DNA of 44,771 nt from Alphaproteobacteria bacterium (GTDB lineage Bacteria > Pseudomonadota > Alphaproteobacteria > Micavibrionales > Micavibrionaceae): NCBI GenBank assembly GCA_030147745.1, contig JASBUS010000045.1:1-44771 (forward strand), given 5' to 3'. The notes beneath the pieces are model-generated. The model saw only the letters and a list, made by a program, of their open reading frames with translations. It was not told the DNA's origin and searched no databases. The position numbers and the translations under genes were made by a program. Of this stretch, positions 9,595 to 18,325 are shown piece after piece; within the stretch, counting starts at the first letter, position 1; each line of letters opens with the position of its first letter.

Positions 9595-9615
9595 AGAAGT
9601 TATATTATAGCTTCT
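9595..9615 (-). promoter_or_regulatory. 21-bp palindrome over a TATAAT box, M16 operon
   Basis: The minus-strand sequence has arms AGAAG and CTTCT around a TATA-rich core. All pairs of the 21-bp dyad match except one C/A pair and the central base. A perfect TATAAT (9604-9609) sits in the centre, 35 bases upstream of the longer M16 start codon. No good -35 hexamer is at 17 bases (AACTTG is the best), which suggests an activator-dependent or repressed promoter. The binding protein is unknown. Confidence 0.45.
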
Positions 9616-9652
9616 ATGCGCACATGCAAGTTTATAACATAAAAATAACGGT

Positions 9653-10855
9653 TTAGAAATAACGTGCTAAACGCAGCTGAACATAATCATCACGGGCAAA
9701 CTCATAAAGGTCTTCACCTTCATCAGCGCCTGTGATAAAGCGTGCACGCAGTTCAACGGAATAATCATCGCCAAGGCGGCGTTCGCCCTCAACGCTGATG
9801 AAGCTATCTTGATTTTCTTGATCAAACGTAAAGCCTGCGAGAATTTCGGTGTCATCGACATCGTTAAAGGCAAGGCGTGCCCCTGCAAAAAAGTCATTAT
9901 TGGCTATGGTCACAGGCGCATCATCATCGCGGCCGTCATATTGATATTCAAGCAAGACGCCTAAATCCATATCGCTTTCAAAAATCTGGTAGAAGCTATA
10001 TTCAAAACCACCAACAGCCGCGCCAAAGGTCTTGCCTTGGCCTTCACGAATGATGCTTTCTAACTTCCAAAGCCATGCGCCTGTTGTGTATTGGAAATCA
10101 ACGCCGCCTTGGTTGATCAGTGAATAATGCGGGCGCAATTTGCCTTCGGACGTGATGTTGAATGTCGGCTCTCGCCCCGTACCGTGGAAATAAGATAGGC
10201 CGATATCAAAATCACCAATGAAGTGACTGTAACGCAGCGCTAAATCAGGATGCCATTCTTCCGCGCCGCTTTCATACGTCGCTTTGTCGGTGTCGTAAGG
10301 GAGACGCGCACGCAGGCGGCCTTCTGTACCTTGTAAATTACGTTCGCGGAAATAGGGCATCATATAGGCGGTTATGCGCCCCCAGTCTTGCTGTGTCGCT
10401 AATTGCAGCATAGGTTGCCCCAGATAATCTTCTTGGTCAGGATCTTCGACAAGGTCAATTTGGTTGATGATATTCACCAAGTGGACAGATTCGGTTACGC
10501 CCCAAAAAACTTTGTTTGCGCCGACCAGCACATCAAAATTATTACCTAGATACATGTAATAGGCTTCGCGCATATCGCCATGGCTACGCTCAGGGTCAAC
10601 AGTCGTTGCGCGCATGTAAGGGATGATATTCACACGGTGTTTGCGGTCTTCACTTTTGTAACGAAATTCAGGATTTAGAATAAGCGAGATATCGGGATTA
10701 TTGACCTGACCTTGCCATTTGGCATCTTGGGTATAGGCGCGGATTTCCGTGCCCATGAACCCTTTAATATACCAATCGCCTGCTTGTGCTGCTGTGCTGG
10801 TGGTTAAGGCGGCTGCCCCAAGCGCAAGTCCACATAAAAGCTGACGTATATCCAT
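9653..10855 (-). CDS. Outer-membrane beta-barrel protein of the MMPL/LolA-like cassette
   Basis: The protein has 400 aa with a clear signal peptide (cleavage after TAAQA). The mature part is rich in alternating hydrophobic/polar strands with aromatic girdles, such as LALRYSHFIGDFDIGLSYFHG. It ends in Y-V-Q-L-R-L-A-R-Y-F, with the terminal Phe typical of outer-membrane barrels recognised by the BAM machinery. I do not recognise a precise family. It resembles the DUF1302/alginate-export-type porins that often accompany RND/MMPL transporters and LolA-like proteins, but that match is loose. It is last in a same-strand run behind the LolA-like gene (10-bp gap), so it may be the outer-membrane element of a trans-envelope pathway. 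Confidence 0.75.
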   Translation of the reverse strand: MDIRQLLCGLALGAAALTTSTAAQAGDWYIKGFMGTEIRAYTQDAKWQGQVNNPDISLILNPEFRYKSEDRKHRVNIIPYMRATTVDPERSHGDMREAYYMYLGNNFDVLVGANKVFWGVTESVHLVNIINQIDLVEDPDQEDYLGQPMLQLATQQDWGRITAYMMPYFRERNLQGTEGRLRARLPYDTDKATYESGAEEWHPDLALRYSHFIGDFDIGLSYFHGTGREPTFNITSEGKLRPHYSLINQGGVDFQYTTGAWLWKLESIIREGQGKTFGAAVGGFEYSFYQIFESDMDLGVLLEYQYDGRDDDAPVTIANNDFFAGARLAFNDVDDTEILAGFTFDQENQDSFISVEGERRLGDDYSVELRARFITGADEGEDLYEFARDDYVQLRLARYF

Positions 10856-10865
10856 TCTAAACCTC

Positions 10866-11696
10866 TTAATACAGGGTTTCTAAAACCCCCTTGACGAAAT
10901 CATTCTCAGTTAGGCCGTTATCGAAACTATAAGGGCCATAGACAAGGTCCGTTGATTTGCCTGTTTGATGGTTGACCATCTTCATCAAATGCGGGCGCCA
11001 AAACTTGCCTTCGTATTGTTTATAATCGAGAAAGTCTAAAGATTTAATTAAGCTATCTGCGCGATTGTAAAACTCAATTTTACGGTTTTGGAAGTCCGTT
11101 GTATCCACCCAGCCAATCTGACGGGCATAGCCGGAACGTTCATATTGTGGGTAACGCTCGACCACATCACAGGTTAATTCAGGCACATTCGGGCAGGCCT
11201 CTTGGCGCAAATATTTATATTTATACTTGTTCAGTTCTTGTGCGGTGAAATCTTCATAGGCGAATTCACTGCCAAAGAATGGGCCAGATTTATTTCGTGA
11301 TGAAATGCGTTTGATCATCTCGTCTTCAGGAATAAACAACCACTGATCATCAGGTTCCAAAATTTTCGCGTGCGAAAGAAGGGCAGAACCTGAAATATCT
11401 TTCGGTGTATCAAAAATGATTAAGGATTTATCGCCCAAGTCTGGATTAGGTTCTTCTTTGACTGAAAAACGCATATCGCGCACATCTTCTTGACCCGCCG
11501 CATTACGCAAGATCATTTGCATTTTGACTTTGTGATCTTTAAAACCGCGGTCAGATTCATCAGAACGTTTGGCAATTTCATAGCCTTTTTCTGCTGCATC
11601 TTGTGCATGTGCCTGCGGTGCAAGGGCGCTTAAAAGCAAGCCGCTGACGACAAGTGATTTAAACAAAGTGGTCGAAGATTTAAGGTTCAACATCAT
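10866..11696 (-). CDS. LolA-like outer-membrane lipoprotein-sorting protein
   Basis: This periplasmic protein of 276 aa has a signal peptide (cleavage after APQAHA). Its sequence fits the LolA-like family PF17131 that accompanies MMPL transporters: YEIAKRSDESDRGFKD, then SLIIFDTPKDISGSALLSH, DDQWLFIPE and GSEFAYEDFT. LolA-fold proteins carry lipidated or hydrophobic cargo in a half-barrel groove. The gene sits 7 bp behind the MMPL gene and 10 bp ahead of the barrel gene, so the three are presumably co-transcribed. The likely role is shuttling a lipid-like substrate from the MMPL pump to the outer membrane. That role is inferred from context, not shown. Confidence 0.85.
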   Translation of the reverse strand: MMLNLKSSTTLFKSLVVSGLLLSALAPQAHAQDAAEKGYEIAKRSDESDRGFKDHKVKMQMILRNAAGQEDVRDMRFSVKEEPNPDLGDKSLIIFDTPKDISGSALLSHAKILEPDDQWLFIPEDEMIKRISSRNKSGPFFGSEFAYEDFTAQELNKYKYKYLRQEACPNVPELTCDVVERYPQYERSGYARQIGWVDTTDFQNRKIEFYNRADSLIKSLDFLDYKQYEGKFWRPHLMKMVNHQTGKSTDLVYGPYSFDNGLTENDFVKGVLETLY

Positions 11697-11703
11697 ATAT
11701 CCT

Positions 11704-14049
11704 TTATTTTGCTGAAGTGGATTTGCTGCCTAAAAGCAATAAGCAAGGCAGGAGTGTAAAATCAATAATAAGGGCGATAATCATCGTCGCGGCCGTCATC
11801 AGGCCAAGCTGTTCATTGACCAAGAAAGTTGATGCCGCCATGACCATAAAGCCAAGGGTCAGAATGATGGTCGTTACAATCAGCGCCGTGCCCACAGTTT
11901 TGAACGCATAGCGCGTTGCATCTTCTGGGCTAAGGTCTTTTTCGCGGCGGGCGCGTAAATATTTCGACATGAAATGCACAGTGTCATCAACGACAATCCC
12001 AAGGGCAACGGCGGATACCCCTGCTGCAGCCATACCAATTTGCTTGTAGAATATCGCCCAAAGACCAAATGTAATAAGGATCGGCACGGCATTTGGAATA
12101 AGTGATAATACGCCAAGCGGCAAACTACGTAGCGCAAAAACCAAAATAAGCGAGATTGCAATCAAGGCAATCGTGTTGCCTTTCAGCATGCTTTCAATAT
12201 TGCGCTGAGAGATATAAGAGAACATTACCGTAGGACCAGTTGGCTCGCTTTGCATATATTCAGGAGCGTTATCGCTCAGCCATTGTCTAGAATCTTTAAT
12301 AAACTGGCGCACCTGCGCTGTTGGAATATCATCAAGTGATGCGGTGATGCGCGTCGCGGATTTATCAATATTAATGCGGTCATTTAGGTCAAGGCCATAA
12401 GGCAAGGACATTTCATAGAGCAATAAATATTGCGCCGATAAATCACGCGTGTCAGGCAATTTATACCAGCTCTGGTCGTCGGCATGCATATTCTTGTTCA
12501 GGCGACGCATAATGTCACTAATGCTGTAAACATGACGAACGCCATCTTGGGCGCGGAGCCAATCCGCAAAAGCATCAAGATGCGTTAGATATTCAGGTTC
12601 GTTTATGCCGCCCGCATCTTTTGCAGGCACTGAAAATTCAACCTGATAAACGCCAGTTAAATGCTTCAAACCATAATCAGCATCCTGACGGAAGGTTAGG
12701 CTATGGTCAAAATACTTCACCCATTGGTCGTTTAATTCAATACGCGGAATGGCGCAAATCAAGGCAACCGATACAATCGTTATAATTGGCAGGATGATAC
12801 GGTGGCGGCGGACAATAAACTGCCCATAGCGATCAAGCAATTGGCTCATGCGGCCTTGCTCCTGCGCTTTTGTCGCGACTTTGACTTTAAGCGGCATCAG
12901 GGAGATTAGCGCAGGCAAAAAGGTCAGGGAATAAATCCATGCCGCAGTAATGCCCATCGCGGTAATATTGCCTAAATCCCAAAAGGGTGGGGCGTCTGAA
13001 AAATTAAGGGTCAAGAAGCCCACCATTGTGGTTAATGATGTGATTGTGACGGGCATGAAGTTTATGCGAATAGCATCAATAATCGCATCATGTTTTGATT
13101 GTCCATCGCGCATATTGTGGAACATCGAAATCAAAATATGTATTGAATCTGCGATTGCCAATGTCAGGATAATCGTCGGTGCGGTTACCGAAATTGGGGT
13201 AAGCTTGATACCTAAATAACCTGAAAGCCCCAGAGCCACAGTGAGTGAAAATAAGATCACGCCTGTGGTTACAAAGGTTGCTGATAAAGAGCGAAGCGTT
13301 AACGCCATAGCGATGATTAATATGATTAACATCAGCGGCATTAATGTTGCCGCATCTTTTTGCCCCGCATCGGCAAAGGCATTGTTCAGCATGGATACGC
13401 CTGTCAGTGCGATAGTTAAATCCGGATATTCTTGGCGGATTTCGTCTGCAATCGCATGGGCTTTCTTGGCGGCTTCAGGCACTTCCGTAATGCTTTTTTC
13501 TGGATATTGCAGCACGACATTGACGCCCGTTGCATTGGCGTCACCCGCAACCAATAGGTTTTTCAAAAGTGGCTCATTTAAGGCGATTTCGCCGCGCGCG
13601 GCAATCTCTTCGTCACTTAACGTCTCGGCTTCATAAATAAGGTCATCAACAATAAGTTCATCGCCATCGGCGTAGCTATATTGAAAATTTGTGACAGAAT
13701 CGACGCGCAAAGTATAAGGGATATACCATGCCATATCGGTCAGTTTTTCAACCGCGGCCATTGTGCTTGATGTAAACACACTGCCGTCTTTTGGCTTGAT
13801 GACAAACATAATATTGTCATTTTTTGTATAGGTCGCTTGAAAGTCTTCAAAAGCGCGAAGCTCAGGATTCTCAGGCGAGAAGAAAACACGGTAGTTATTG
13901 GAAAAATGTAAAAACTGTGCCCCATAACCCGCGGCAAAAACACTCAAAAGCGATAGGGCAATCACTAACCAGCGAAAGCGGATAATCATTTCAGCATAAC
14001 GAATAATTAGATTCTTATCTGTGCTAGGCATCGGGGAAACTCTCGCCAT
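11704..14049 (-). CDS. MMPL/RND-family transporter
   Basis: At 781 aa, it has the duplicated RND layout: one TM helix, a large periplasmic loop, a five-helix block, then the same again. The first TM follows RYAEMIIRFRWLVIALSLL. The two sterol-sensing-like helix blocks lie at about 225-400 and 620-775, with PTIILTLAIADSIHILISM in the first and the related ALGIVVDDTVHFMSKYL in the second. Asp residues in those helices fit proton-driven transport. It resembles MMPL-type lipid exporters such as the hopanoid transporter HpnN rather than tripartite drug pumps, and no membrane-fusion protein gene is nearby. It stands second in the tetR-led cassette. The substrate is unknown; a lipid is plausible. 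Confidence 0.92.
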   Translation of the reverse strand: MARVSPMPSTDKNLIIRYAEMIIRFRWLVIALSLLSVFAAGYGAQFLHFSNNYRVFFSPENPELRAFEDFQATYTKNDNIMFVIKPKDGSVFTSSTMAAVEKLTDMAWYIPYTLRVDSVTNFQYSYADGDELIVDDLIYEAETLSDEEIAARGEIALNEPLLKNLLVAGDANATGVNVVLQYPEKSITEVPEAAKKAHAIADEIRQEYPDLTIALTGVSMLNNAFADAGQKDAATLMPLMLIILIIAMALTLRSLSATFVTTGVILFSLTVALGLSGYLGIKLTPISVTAPTIILTLAIADSIHILISMFHNMRDGQSKHDAIIDAIRINFMPVTITSLTTMVGFLTLNFSDAPPFWDLGNITAMGITAAWIYSLTFLPALISLMPLKVKVATKAQEQGRMSQLLDRYGQFIVRRHRIILPIITIVSVALICAIPRIELNDQWVKYFDHSLTFRQDADYGLKHLTGVYQVEFSVPAKDAGGINEPEYLTHLDAFADWLRAQDGVRHVYSISDIMRRLNKNMHADDQSWYKLPDTRDLSAQYLLLYEMSLPYGLDLNDRINIDKSATRITASLDDIPTAQVRQFIKDSRQWLSDNAPEYMQSEPTGPTVMFSYISQRNIESMLKGNTIALIAISLILVFALRSLPLGVLSLIPNAVPILITFGLWAIFYKQIGMAAAGVSAVALGIVVDDTVHFMSKYLRARREKDLSPEDATRYAFKTVGTALIVTTIILTLGFMVMAASTFLVNEQLGLMTAATMIIALIIDFTLLPCLLLLGSKSTSAK

Positions 14050-14094
14050 TTGGGGTCAATAAATAGATTTAATTATACTGTGCGGATGGCACCT

Positions 14095-14703
14095 TTAAGT
14101 GTCTTTTTCAAAACTGCGAAGGGCGCTGATAAGAAGCTCTGCACTATGATCAACAACGCGTTCGTCTTGATAAACTTTAGCTAAAAATACACTACCTTGA
14201 ATTTGACACAAGAGAAAGTCTGAAAGTTGCTGAGCTTTAATGCCGTCCTTCAGAAGCCCTAAAGTTTCAAGGCGCTGGAAAAAGTCTTTTGGCGCCTTCA
14301 TCTTAAGGTCAAAAATTTTCTGCAAATCTTTGCGAATTAACTCTTCTTCTGGCGCGGTTTCTTGACCGATCATACCAAGGATGCAGCCTTTGGCTTTACC
14401 GAGGGAGCGGTAATAATTAATCAGTTTGTCGAGCCATTCGCCTAAACCGTCCCAGCTGAGGATCTCCATGCTATAGCTCGTATTGCCTTGTTTAAGCTCT
14501 TCTAGATGTTCAACCAGTAACAGGTGAATGAGGTCTTCTTTATTATTAAAGTAATGATAAAACTGGCTCTTGCCTTTGCCTGACACGCGCAGAATATCAT
14601 CAACGCTTGTGGCATGAATCCCGCGTTCCAGAAACAACTGATAAGCTGTATCCAGAAGCTCACTTTTCGTACGGCGACCCTTTGCTGATAATTTTGTACC
14701 CAT
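14095..14703 (-). CDS. TetR-family transcriptional regulator
   Basis: The 202-residue protein has a typical N-terminal TetR helix-turn-helix at about 31-52 (TSVDDILRVSGKGKSQFYHY) followed by FNNKEDLI. The C-terminal ligand-binding region includes AKGCILGMIGQE, a pattern seen in AcrR/TetR_C-type regulators. It lies 45 bp upstream of the MMPL gene on the same strand, so it probably represses its own cassette. There is no ribosome binding site, and the promoter spacing predicts a message that begins at the ATG itself. The probable operator is centred on the start codon. The inducer is unknown. Confidence 0.93.
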   Translation of the reverse strand: MGTKLSAKGRRTKSELLDTAYQLFLERGIHATSVDDILRVSGKGKSQFYHYFNNKEDLIHLLLVEHLEELKQGNTSYSMEILSWDGLGEWLDKLINYYRSLGKAKGCILGMIGQETAPEEELIRKDLQKIFDLKMKAPKDFFQRLETLGLLKDGIKAQQLSDFLLCQIQGSVFLAKVYQDERVVDHSAELLISALRSFEKDT

Positions 14704-14710
14704 CGGTACA
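14695..14710. promoter_or_regulatory. Putative TetR operator centred on tetR start codon
   Basis: Perfect 6-base inverted arms, TGTACC and GGTACA, flank a 4-base centre that contains most of the tetR start codon. TetR proteins usually bind such short palindromes near their own promoter. The site lies immediately next to the -10 box, so binding would block transcription start. Identity of the bound protein is inferred from position. Confidence 0.5.
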
Positions 14711-14738
14711 TAATAGCAAGTTAGGCGCGAAATGTCAC
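14710..14738 (-). promoter_or_regulatory. tetR promoter, predicted leaderless transcript
   Basis: On the minus strand GTGACA (14733-14738) and TATTAT (14710-14715) are separated by exactly 17 bases. The last base of the -10 box is 7 bases before the A of the tetR ATG, so transcription would start at or within a base or two of the start codon. The lack of a ribosome binding site agrees with this. Confidence 0.5.
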
Positions 14739-14745
14739 CAAAAAA

Positions 14746-15459
14746 TTACACGGCCTTGAGGGCGTCTAAAAACTGGCGAGCAGCTTGAATATCCTGCATA
14801 AATTTGTTGCGCTGCTTTTCCTGATTAGGGTCTATACCGTAGCGATCTTCATCATAAATGCGGCCCTTATGAAGCTCTTCTACAAAAGCGGCATTGAACA
14901 TCTCTTCGGCATTGGCATGGTCGTTAACAAAACGGAGCGCCATGACCAATGACCCGCATGTCGCGGTCAGAGATTGCGCAATGGTCAATATATCATTTTC
15001 GAATTGTTGAATATGCTGTTCCGCGCGGCTATGGGCGTCTTCGTCATGTTTTAAAGCGGCAAGGCCAGTTGTCGTCGCAAGTTTATATTCAAACACCTCC
15101 TCAAACCAGTATATGAATGGGTCCCAATGTTGTGCCTGTAATTCAGCCAAATCGGCGGGCTCATCGGTACGGTAACAAACAAGGTCGGTATCCAAAAAAT
15201 TCATCATCGTGTTGATGATAGCGCTGCGATGCTTTGGCACATAATCAAGCGCGGTGTAGCTATATTGCGTAAGCGGCATGCGGTCAGGGACGATTTTCTC
15301 TTCCTGTGCGTTCCATTCGGCGCAAATCGCGGCCGCTAACTGTTCGCTTGGGCAAATCAGAATATTATTATTCGGGGTATTAATTGTACGCCCATCAAGG
15401 GTAATCAAATAATGCCCAGCTTCTTCTTTAAAACTTGCTTCTTTATAAAACTTCTTCAT
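14746..15459 (-). CDS. ATP12-family F1-ATPase assembly chaperone
   Basis: ATP12 binds the alpha subunit during assembly of F1-ATPase. It is found in mitochondria and alphaproteobacteria, which makes it a useful lineage marker. The 237-aa protein begins KKFYKEASF, then ITLDGRTINTPNNN, AAAICAEWNAQEEKIVPDRMP and TALDYV. All of these are family hallmarks; usual family motifs are LDGRPvkTP and EWdAQ. No signal peptide is seen, as expected for a cytoplasmic chaperone. It lies 3 bp behind the AsmA-like gene and ends the run that begins at crcB. In many alphaproteobacteria ATP12 follows crcB, rluA and a HAD phosphatase; here an AsmA-like gene stands where that phosphatase usually lies. Confidence 0.92.
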   Translation of the reverse strand: MKKFYKEASFKEEAGHYLITLDGRTINTPNNNILICPSEQLAAAICAEWNAQEEKIVPDRMPLTQYSYTALDYVPKHRSAIINTMMNFLDTDLVCYRTDEPADLAELQAQHWDPFIYWFEEVFEYKLATTTGLAALKHDEDAHSRAEQHIQQFENDILTIAQSLTATCGSLVMALRFVNDHANAEEMFNAAFVEELHKGRIYDEDRYGIDPNQEKQRNKFMQDIQAARQFLDALKAV

Positions 15460-15462
15460 TTC

Positions 15463-17310
15463 TTAGTCTTTTTCTTCCGCTTTGACTGGTGCAGCTTTTT
15501 CGCCTTTTGGTGCGAATTGATTACAGCTATGCTCCTCACTTAATCCAAAATCCGTTAGGGTTGCCGCGAGCAGCACAGGATTAGCTGCCGATAAAATTAA
15601 CCCACCTATTTTCGTGCCAAGAGATAGCGTATCTGCGCCGAAGCTTGGTTTGTTTAATGGGCCGCCAACGCGAATGGCAGGAGCAATGTCTAGCAAGGTT
15701 GTTTGCTTCGCCTGTGGCGTTAATTTAATATCATATTTGTCTTTAGCGATGTTTATATTGCCGCTGCCAACCAATTGTAGGCGCGCGGTATCGGCAAATA
15801 ATGTATCAATATTCGCGACGCCATTTTCAACAGCAAAGTGACCAATCACGCAGTTAATCTCTGTCTTCTGCTCTTTTTCAAGGCTCGGCATAAGCGCGGT
15901 GAATAGGCCTGATAATAATTTATCAGCGATACCGCTTTTCATGCTTGCGTCTGAAATGATAAAGCTTGCGCTGCCGCCGAGTGTGTCTTTGATTTGCGCA
16001 AGGTCAGGGCTTTCCGCTTTAAGATCTGTTTTGATATTCATGCGGCCAGTGATGTCACTATGGTTTAATTTCAAATCTGTCACTAATTGACCAAAATTCC
16101 ATTGGTTGATTTGAATATCTTGGCTAAGGGCAATCTGTGGCGTTTCGCCGCGGCTTTCCTTAAGGGTCAGGTTGCCTGAAACTTTACCGCCATTTAATGT
16201 GCCGTTGATCTTATTGAAGCCGAGTGTATTTTCACGCGCTGTGAATGGCAAAGTGATATCACCAAGCACGGCCTCTTGAAGTTTTAAGTCAACGAATTTG
16301 ATATTCACATCACTATCTGGCAAAGCAGGAAGCATGGTCTCTACTTTGGCTTTCTCGTCAGCCTTGGCATAGATGGCATCGACAGGGGCATTAAGTAGGC
16401 CTGAAATTACATTCGCCGCCTCAATAATCATTTGAATAGATCCTGCTTTATCACCAATCATATTCAGGTCGAGATTTTTCACGGTGACATCGCCGCTGAG
16501 CTTGTCTTTGCTTTCAGCATTCTCGGCAGGGCTATAGTTTACATCAACGCGCGCCATCATTTTGTCGATATTCAAATCCGCCGCAATATTGCCACCATGC
16601 GCATATGAAAACGAACCGTTTAGCAATTCTTTATCGCCTTGCTTGATGGAAATGTCTTTCATTTGGAACTTGCCGTATTCATGCGCCAGCGTGAAGGCAA
16701 CATTTAGCGTGTCAATTGTCCCGAAAACTTTGATTTTTTTGTCCAGTCTAAAACCATAAGAAAGATCTTCTTGCCCTTCAATAAGGGGTACAGCTTCGGC
16801 CTTAAGGTCAAAAGGCAGTTTGCTATATTGCCCTTTAACGCCCAAATGCTTTTCGCCTTTAATGGGTTTAATATGGTCAAAAATAATGGCCTTTGGCGCT
16901 AATGTATTTGGCGCCGCATAGAAATTACGGATTTCGAAATAGCGGAAAACAGGGGTGCGGAACAACACATTTTTAAGGCCAGTATTAAAGGCAATGTAAT
17001 CCAAATTCATCAGCATCTTGCTGTCATGTAATTCATCGACAACAAGGACATTTTCCATCTCCACCCCGACATAAGGAATAGCGGAGAAATATTTAAATTC
17101 TTTAATATGGGTTTGGCCATTAAAAACGTCGTTTAAAATACCCTCAATACCGCCGCGCTGTGCATCGCCTGTGCCGTTTAAGGCATGCATCGCAACCATC
17201 AACAAAACAAACAGCACGACCACGGTCATCACGATGCGGAAAATCCAGCGGATAATCGGGTTCGATTTACGTGGCGTGTCGTCGCGTAATGGGGCAGAGG
17301 ATAATAACAT
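15463..17310 (-). CDS. AsmA-like envelope protein
   Basis: At 615 aa, it has one N-terminal membrane helix (about residues 25-45, IFRIVMTVVVLFVLLMVAMH) and a large periplasmic part made of repeating beta-strands. The C-terminal half has the AsmA pattern: QDIQINQWNFGQLVTDLKL, then GRMNIKTDLKA, LGGSASFIISDASMKSGI, and DIKLTPQAKQTT near the end. AsmA/TamB-like proteins form long hydrophobic grooves thought to carry phospholipids between the membranes. The protein ends in a charged Lys/Glu tail. It lies 3 bp from the ATP12 gene and 34 bp from the rluA-type gene, in a position where relatives carry a HAD hydrolase. Confidence 0.82.
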   Translation of the reverse strand: MLLSSAPLRDDTPRKSNPIIRWIFRIVMTVVVLFVLLMVAMHALNGTGDAQRGGIEGILNDVFNGQTHIKEFKYFSAIPYVGVEMENVLVVDELHDSKMLMNLDYIAFNTGLKNVLFRTPVFRYFEIRNFYAAPNTLAPKAIIFDHIKPIKGEKHLGVKGQYSKLPFDLKAEAVPLIEGQEDLSYGFRLDKKIKVFGTIDTLNVAFTLAHEYGKFQMKDISIKQGDKELLNGSFSYAHGGNIAADLNIDKMMARVDVNYSPAENAESKDKLSGDVTVKNLDLNMIGDKAGSIQMIIEAANVISGLLNAPVDAIYAKADEKAKVETMLPALPDSDVNIKFVDLKLQEAVLGDITLPFTARENTLGFNKINGTLNGGKVSGNLTLKESRGETPQIALSQDIQINQWNFGQLVTDLKLNHSDITGRMNIKTDLKAESPDLAQIKDTLGGSASFIISDASMKSGIADKLLSGLFTALMPSLEKEQKTEINCVIGHFAVENGVANIDTLFADTARLQLVGSGNINIAKDKYDIKLTPQAKQTTLLDIAPAIRVGGPLNKPSFGADTLSLGTKIGGLILSAANPVLLAATLTDFGLSEEHSCNQFAPKGEKAAPVKAEEKD

Positions 17311-17344
17311 GGTCTTGTGGCCTTTTTGTTAAATCAAAAATAAA

Positions 17345-18325
17345 TTAAGGGTCAAAACTAATCGAGTCGGCTTTAATATGGCTGTCAAAGCCAAGCGCCT
17401 TCATATTAAACACAAAATCATCAGGGATAGGGGCGATGAAATCAAGTATCTTTTTCCCGCCAGATGGATGCGGCAAACGCAGGCGATAGGCATGCAAATG
17501 CAGGCGCTTTTTCAAATTCATTTCGGCGAAGCTTTCTTTGTCATAGCCATATTTGAAATCGCCAATCAATGGGCAGCCCATATAGGCGCTATGCACACGA
17601 ATTTGGTGCGTGCGTCCAGTCAGCGGCTGAAACGCGACCAAAGCGGCTTGCTTGCCAATACGGTCGAGGACCGTGAATAACGTATGCGCAAATTTACCAT
17701 CTTCGTTGACGATAATGCGGTCTTTATTGCGGCCTGTATCTGTTTTAAGCAGCGGCGCTTTAATCTCACCAAATAATGGGTCAGGAATGCCTGTTGTAAT
17801 GCCTATATAAGTTTTTTCAATGTTTTTAGACTTAAAGGCCTGTCCAAGAATACGTGCCATTTCAGCATTGCGGGCAAGCAGCAATACGCCTGATGTGTCT
17901 TTATCAAGGCGGTGAACCAAATGCGGTTTAATGCCGTCTTTATTGACAAGGCCTTCAAGCAAGCGGTCAACATGTTGTTTCATATTTGTGCCGCCTTGGG
18001 TGGCAAGGCCGCTTGGTTTATTCAGCGCAATAATCTGCCCGTCATCATATATAACGAGGGATTTAATATAAGCACGGTCTTTATCAGACAATTTAACAGG
18101 GCGCTTATGCTCAGTGCTTTCTTTTGGCGTATATGGCGGGATGCGCACATTCTGTCCTTCGACTAAACGCGTGTCGGCTTTTGCGCGCTTGCCATCAATA
18201 CGCAATTGACCCGAACGGCAGAATTTATGGACGAGGAAGAACGGCACGCCTTTTTTGCCAAGCCAGCGGTCAAGGCGCAGGCCAGATTCTTCTTTTGTTA
18301 CGATGATATTTTGTACGCCGCTCAT
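17345..18325 (-). CDS. RluA-family rRNA pseudouridine synthase
   Basis: The enzyme isomerises uridines in large-subunit rRNA; it is closest in layout to RluC/RluD. An S4 RNA-binding domain occupies about residues 14-60. The catalytic domain has ALNKPSGLATQGG and the active-site HRLDKDTSGVLLL, with D141 as the nucleophile. GRTHQIRVH follows and completes the family signature. I chose the ATG at 18325 because it overlaps the crcB stop codon as ATGA, a typical coupled junction. A longer in-frame ATG at 18394 would add 23 residues unlike the family. The RluC/RluD target site cannot be read from sequence. Confidence 0.95.
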   Translation of the reverse strand: MSGVQNIIVTKEESGLRLDRWLGKKGVPFFLVHKFCRSGQLRIDGKRAKADTRLVEGQNVRIPPYTPKESTEHKRPVKLSDKDRAYIKSLVIYDDGQIIALNKPSGLATQGGTNMKQHVDRLLEGLVNKDGIKPHLVHRLDKDTSGVLLLARNAEMARILGQAFKSKNIEKTYIGITTGIPDPLFGEIKAPLLKTDTGRNKDRIIVNEDGKFAHTLFTVLDRIGKQAALVAFQPLTGRTHQIRVHSAYMGCPLIGDFKYGYDKESFAEMNLKKRLHLHAYRLRLPHPSGGKKILDFIAPIPDDFVFNMKALGFDSHIKADSISFDP

